In this document: in pieces, positions 61,009 through 64,000 of the stretch
Layout of the letters: every line of letters starts with the position of its first letter
Numbering within the stretch: position 1 is the stretch's first letter
From: Myxococcales bacterium
Lineage (GTDB): Bacteria > Myxococcota_A > Bradymonadia > UBA7976 > UBA1532
Assembly: GCA_020633555.1 (NCBI GenBank)
Contig: JACKDL010000003.1
Location: 248,001-312,000, forward strand
Reading direction: 5' to 3'
DNA: 64,000 nucleotides
Made by a program: the position numbers and the translations under genes
The notes under the pieces: model-generated
Seen by the model: the letters and a program-made list of their open reading frames with translations, nothing else
Database searches by the model: none
Told to the model about the DNA's origin: nothing

Positions 61009-63993
61009 ATGGGCAAGCCAAGCATCAGCGCGTTCGTGGCCGGCGTGGCCGGCGACCAGACCACCTCGGGCGTCGAGGCCAACGTGCTGGCCATCGCGCA
61101 GACCCTGCGCAACCAGTTGGGCCCCCGCTTCCGCGCCGAGCCCGTGGTCCACAGGCCGCGGGCCAGCGGGCAGGACCTGATCGACCAGCTGAAGGCCTGG
61201 AAGGACGACCCGGGCGAGCGCCGCTGGCTGGTGCTGGTGGGCGACGTGTTCGTGGACGACCTGGAGGACACGCTGACCCTGCGCACCGTCGAGGCGCAGG
61301 GCTTCGAGCTGAAGAAGCTGTGCCGGGTGATGGGCAAGGTCACCGCCGGCGAGTGGGTGGTGGTGCTGGACGTGCCGCAAGCCCACGTGGCCGCCATCGA
61401 GGCATTGGATTGGCCCACCTGCGCGGTGCGGGTGGTGGGGCCGGGCGTGGCCGACCGGCTGCCCGACGCGCTGCTGGCGATGGGGACCACCACCAACCTG
61501 GACCTGGCGCAGCGCCTGGAGGGCAAGACGCAGGGGCCCGAGGTTCGCCTGAACGAGCGCGACGCCAGCGATCCGGCGGCGACCCCTGCGGCGGCGGCCA
61601 GCCTGGCGTACCTGCGGGCGCTGTATGAAGCGTCGGGGGTGCTGCACCTGGACGTGCGGGACCCAAACGCCCGCCGCACCATCGGCGACGTGTACGTGCC
61701 GGTGTTCACGCAGGGGCCCCAAGACAACGGTGAACTTCGGGAGCGCAGGAATCGGAATCGGCACGACCCCGAGGCGCCGCCGCCTGGGACCGCTCATGAC
61801 CGCTTTGCCAAGGGCCGCTGCCTGTTCATCGTGGGCGACCCGGGCAGCGGCAAGACCACCTTCATGCGCAAGCTGACCCAGGACCTGTGCGCCGCCGGCT
61901 TGGGCCACGGCGAGCCGGTGCCGGGCGCGCCCGCCGACCCGCTGCCCGTGTGGTTCGACCTGTCGCGGCTGGGCGCAGAGACACCTACTGCCAAGGCGCT
62001 GTTGGAGGCCACCTGGGCCGAGCTTGCCTGTGCAGGGCTGGCGGACCCGCTGCCGCCCGAGGTGGCCAAGGCCGCGCTGAAGACCGGCCGGCTGGTGCTG
62101 CTGTACGACGGCCTGGACGAGGTGCCGGACGCCCAGCGACGGCGCCAGATGGCCGAGGCCCTGACCAAGCTGGCGGCCACCCAGGCCAAGCTGTGCAAGG
62201 TGCTGGTCACCTGCCGCCCCGCGGCCGCCCAGGACGCCCAGCCCGGCGAGCCGTTCCAGCGCATCGACCTGCTGCCCTTCGAGGACGACCAGCTCGGGCA
62301 GGCCACCGAGCGCTGGATGCGCGGCCGGCAGGAGACGGCGGCCGACGCCGCGGGTATCGCGGAGCGCCTGGTCCGCGACCTGCGCGAGCGCGACGAGATC
62401 CACGCCCTGGCCCGCAACCCGCTGAACCTGGCCATGGTGTGCGTGGTGCTGTTCCACCAGCGGGACGCCCGCCTGCCCGACGGCCGGGCCGAGCTGTACG
62501 ACGAGCTGATCACCCTGCTGCTGGAGGACCGCAAGAAGCCCGGCGTGCCCGCCGCGCCGCTCACCGCCCGGCAGCGTCGGCGGGCCATCACCGAGCTGGC
62601 CGTGGCGTGGTGGGCCCGGGTGTGTGCCGAGGGCGAGGACGCCACCCTGGGCGAGGGCGCCTGTGCCGACCGCCTGGCGACCGCGATGGGACTGGATCCC
62701 GACACCGCACAAGCCGTGGTGCGCTTCCTGGACGAGCGCGCCGGCCTGCTGGTGTGGCGCGCCGTACACCGCGGCGAGCGGGCCCTGCGCTTCAGCCACC
62801 GCAGCCTGGCCGAGTTCCTGGTGGCCTGCCGCTACACCGAGGGCGCAGCAGGCCCGACCGACCACGCCCACGACAGCAACTGGCGCGAGGTGTGCCTGCT
62901 GTATGTGGCGGAGCTGGCCCGAGCCCACACCGGCAGCAAGGCGGCCGCCTGGGCCTTCGTGGGCGAGCTGCTGGACCGCGCCCACGAGCCGAGCAACCCG
63001 TGGCGCGACCGGGCCCACTTCGCCCGGCTGGCCGCGGAGAGCTTGGCCGACTGGCGCGCGGTCGCTCCGAGAGAGCTGGTTACCCGACTGGACGCGCTGC
63101 AGCTTGAGTTCCTGGACGCCGAGCCGGCGCACCAGATGCCGTTGGCCGACCGGGTGGGCTTCTGGACCGCGATCGGCGGTCACAGCCTGCTGGTGGCTGA
63201 GCCCGAGCGCTACGGGCGCTGGGTGGACCTGCCGCCGGGCACCTACTGGCGCGGCGCCGCGCCAGACGACGCCGACGCCTTTGACAGCGAGAAGCCTGCC
63301 GGCCCCATCGAACTGACCGGCGCCCGCCGCATCCAGCGCTGGCCGGTGACCGTCGCCGAGTTTGCCGCGTTCGTGGAGGCCGGTGGCTACACCGAGCGGG
63401 GCTGGTGGTCCGAGCCCGGGTCGGCGTGGCGTGAAAAGGAGGGCGCGCTGACACCCTCGGTCTGGCCGCTGGACCGTGAGAGGTCCCACCCCATCCGGTA
63501 CGTGAGCTGGTGGGAGGCCGAGGCCTACTGCGCTTGGCTCACCGCGCAGGCACCGCTGGGGGTCGGCTGGACGGTTCGACTGCCCACTGAGACTGAGTGG
63601 GAAGCCGCCGCGCGCGGGCTCCGGCGCGAGATGGTCAATCGCTACCCGTGGGGTATCGACGACGATCCAGAGTGTCGAGTTGGGCACGAACTCAGCCTGC
63701 GTCGTGCCGGGCCCGTAGGCTGCTGCCCCAACGGTGCGAGCCCGACGGGCACTTGGGGCCAGAGCGGAAACGTCTTTGAGTGGTGTCTGAGCTACGAAAT
63801 AGAGGCAAGGCGCGACCCCGGCCGCCCGACCGACCAAGCCGTCATGTGGACCGTACTGCGGGGGGGCGCGTTCGGCTCTAGCCCGCCAGACCTGAGGGTG
63901 TCCCAGCGCATCCCCTGGCTCCCCGCTGACCGCGAAGCCGACACCGGGTTCCGATGCGTGGTAGAGCCGCGCGCAGCGACCCTTGGCCCCTGA
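61009..63993 (+). CDS. NACHT-family NTPase (STAND) with C-terminal FGE/C-type-lectin-like domain
   Basis: 994 residues, no signal peptide. Residues 1-190 form an unrecognised domain. A NACHT P-loop (VGDPGSGKTT, Lys282) and Walker B (LLYDGLDEVPDA, about 365) define the STAND module, followed by the helical NACHT C-terminal region (RNPLNLAMVC, RFSHRSLAEFLVA). Residues about 740-985 form an FGE/SUMF1 fold: RRIQRWPVTVAEFAAF, IRYVSWWEAEAYCAWLTA, RLPTETEWEAAARG, GNVFEWC, then RGGAFGSSPPDLRVSQ and GFRCVV. FGE-type copper-site Cys are absent, so binding rather than catalysis is likely. NACHT-FGE proteins are typical of bacterial conflict systems. Codon use near the 3' end is looser than elsewhere in the window. 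Confidence 0.88.
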   Translation: MGKPSISAFVAGVAGDQTTSGVEANVLAIAQTLRNQLGPRFRAEPVVHRPRASGQDLIDQLKAWKDDPGERRWLVLVGDVFVDDLEDTLTLRTVEAQGFELKKLCRVMGKVTAGEWVVVLDVPQAHVAAIEALDWPTCAVRVVGPGVADRLPDALLAMGTTTNLDLAQRLEGKTQGPEVRLNERDASDPAATPAAAASLAYLRALYEASGVLHLDVRDPNARRTIGDVYVPVFTQGPQDNGELRERRNRNRHDPEAPPPGTAHDRFAKGRCLFIVGDPGSGKTTFMRKLTQDLCAAGLGHGEPVPGAPADPLPVWFDLSRLGAETPTAKALLEATWAELACAGLADPLPPEVAKAALKTGRLVLLYDGLDEVPDAQRRRQMAEALTKLAATQAKLCKVLVTCRPAAAQDAQPGEPFQRIDLLPFEDDQLGQATERWMRGRQETAADAAGIAERLVRDLRERDEIHALARNPLNLAMVCVVLFHQRDARLPDGRAELYDELITLLLEDRKKPGVPAAPLTARQRRRAITELAVAWWARVCAEGEDATLGEGACADRLATAMGLDPDTAQAVVRFLDERAGLLVWRAVHRGERALRFSHRSLAEFLVACRYTEGAAGPTDHAHDSNWREVCLLYVAELARAHTGSKAAAWAFVGELLDRAHEPSNPWRDRAHFARLAAESLADWRAVAPRELVTRLDALQLEFLDAEPAHQMPLADRVGFWTAIGGHSLLVAEPERYGRWVDLPPGTYWRGAAPDDADAFDSEKPAGPIELTGARRIQRWPVTVAEFAAFVEAGGYTERGWWSEPGSAWREKEGALTPSVWPLDRERSHPIRYVSWWEAEAYCAWLTAQAPLGVGWTVRLPTETEWEAAARGLRREMVNRYPWGIDDDPECRVGHELSLRRAGPVGCCPNGASPTGTWGQSGNVFEWCLSYEIEARRDPGRPTDQAVMWTVLRGGAFGSSPPDLRVSQRIPWLPADREADTGFRCVVEPRAATLGP

Positions 63994-64000
63994 GCCCTTA

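Noticed and set aside
61009..61500. Caspase-like effector in the NACHT N-terminus
   Set aside because: No His-Gly or Cys catalytic pair of the caspase/CHAT type was found.

Overview
The window is a very GC-rich chromosomal stretch (about 70% G+C or more) that is densely coding on both strands. The protein content points to the Myxococcota (former Deltaproteobacteria). It has a MYXO-CTERM-type sorting tail, MopE-like CNGxDDDCDG repeats, many Cys-rich lipoproteins with PPC domains, Hanks-type kinases with zinc-ribbon or PEGA parts, and PIN/NACHT genes. I cannot place it more finely. No rRNA, tRNA, CRISPR array, integrase or intact transposase was seen.

Layout. 0-8 kb: a small lipoprotein, a 2033-residue GHKL-type ATPase-like protein and a Cys-rich lipoprotein. 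8-16 kb: guanine deaminase, a Ser/Thr kinase followed by a TPR protein, a Gly-rich lipoprotein, a receiver-only response regulator and a PPC-domain lipoprotein. 16-20 kb: RNase G, a Leu/Phe/Val-type dehydrogenase and a methyltransferase-like gene. 19.8-33 kb: a minus-strand run holding a putative RiPP (modified peptide) locus. It contains an S24/S26 peptidase, a radical SAM/SPASM enzyme, an HprK-related kinase, a 63-residue precursor-like peptide and a PqqD-like chaperone. A 2311-residue Ig/FG-GAP lipoprotein lies inside the run, and a ferritin-like/ATP-grasp fusion and glutathione synthase lie upstream. 33-41.5 kb: a three-heme cytochrome, a small coiled-coil protein, a HAD phosphatase, a beta-helix membrane-anchored protein, a four-repeat helical protein, acylphosphatase, an M23 peptidase and UvrC. 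41.5-52.5 kb: an FGE-fold lipoprotein with a PEGA/TPR protein, RdgC with a partner, ManC and phosphomannomutase, a MopE-like lipoprotein and a PIN toxin/antitoxin pair. 52.5-59.7 kb: a surface protein that appears to be two proteins joined at a sorting tail, a PEGA Ser/Thr kinase and a small ORF. 59.7-61 kb is a gene-free repeat region with a large palindromic element. 61-64 kb is a NACHT NTPase with a C-terminal FGE (C-type-lectin-like) domain.

Four frame breaks occur in low-complexity linkers of otherwise intact genes (near 11.17, 13.11, 13.22 and 58.64 kb). At least three look like single-base losses in G or C runs, so assembly error is the simplest reading, though phase variation is not excluded. 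The most interesting parts are the radical SAM/HprK/PqqD peptide locus, the MYXO-CTERM-to-lipoprotein junction near 54.2 kb, the NACHT-FGE gene with a diversity-generating-retroelement-like C-terminus, and the palindromic element at 59.96-60.60 kb.
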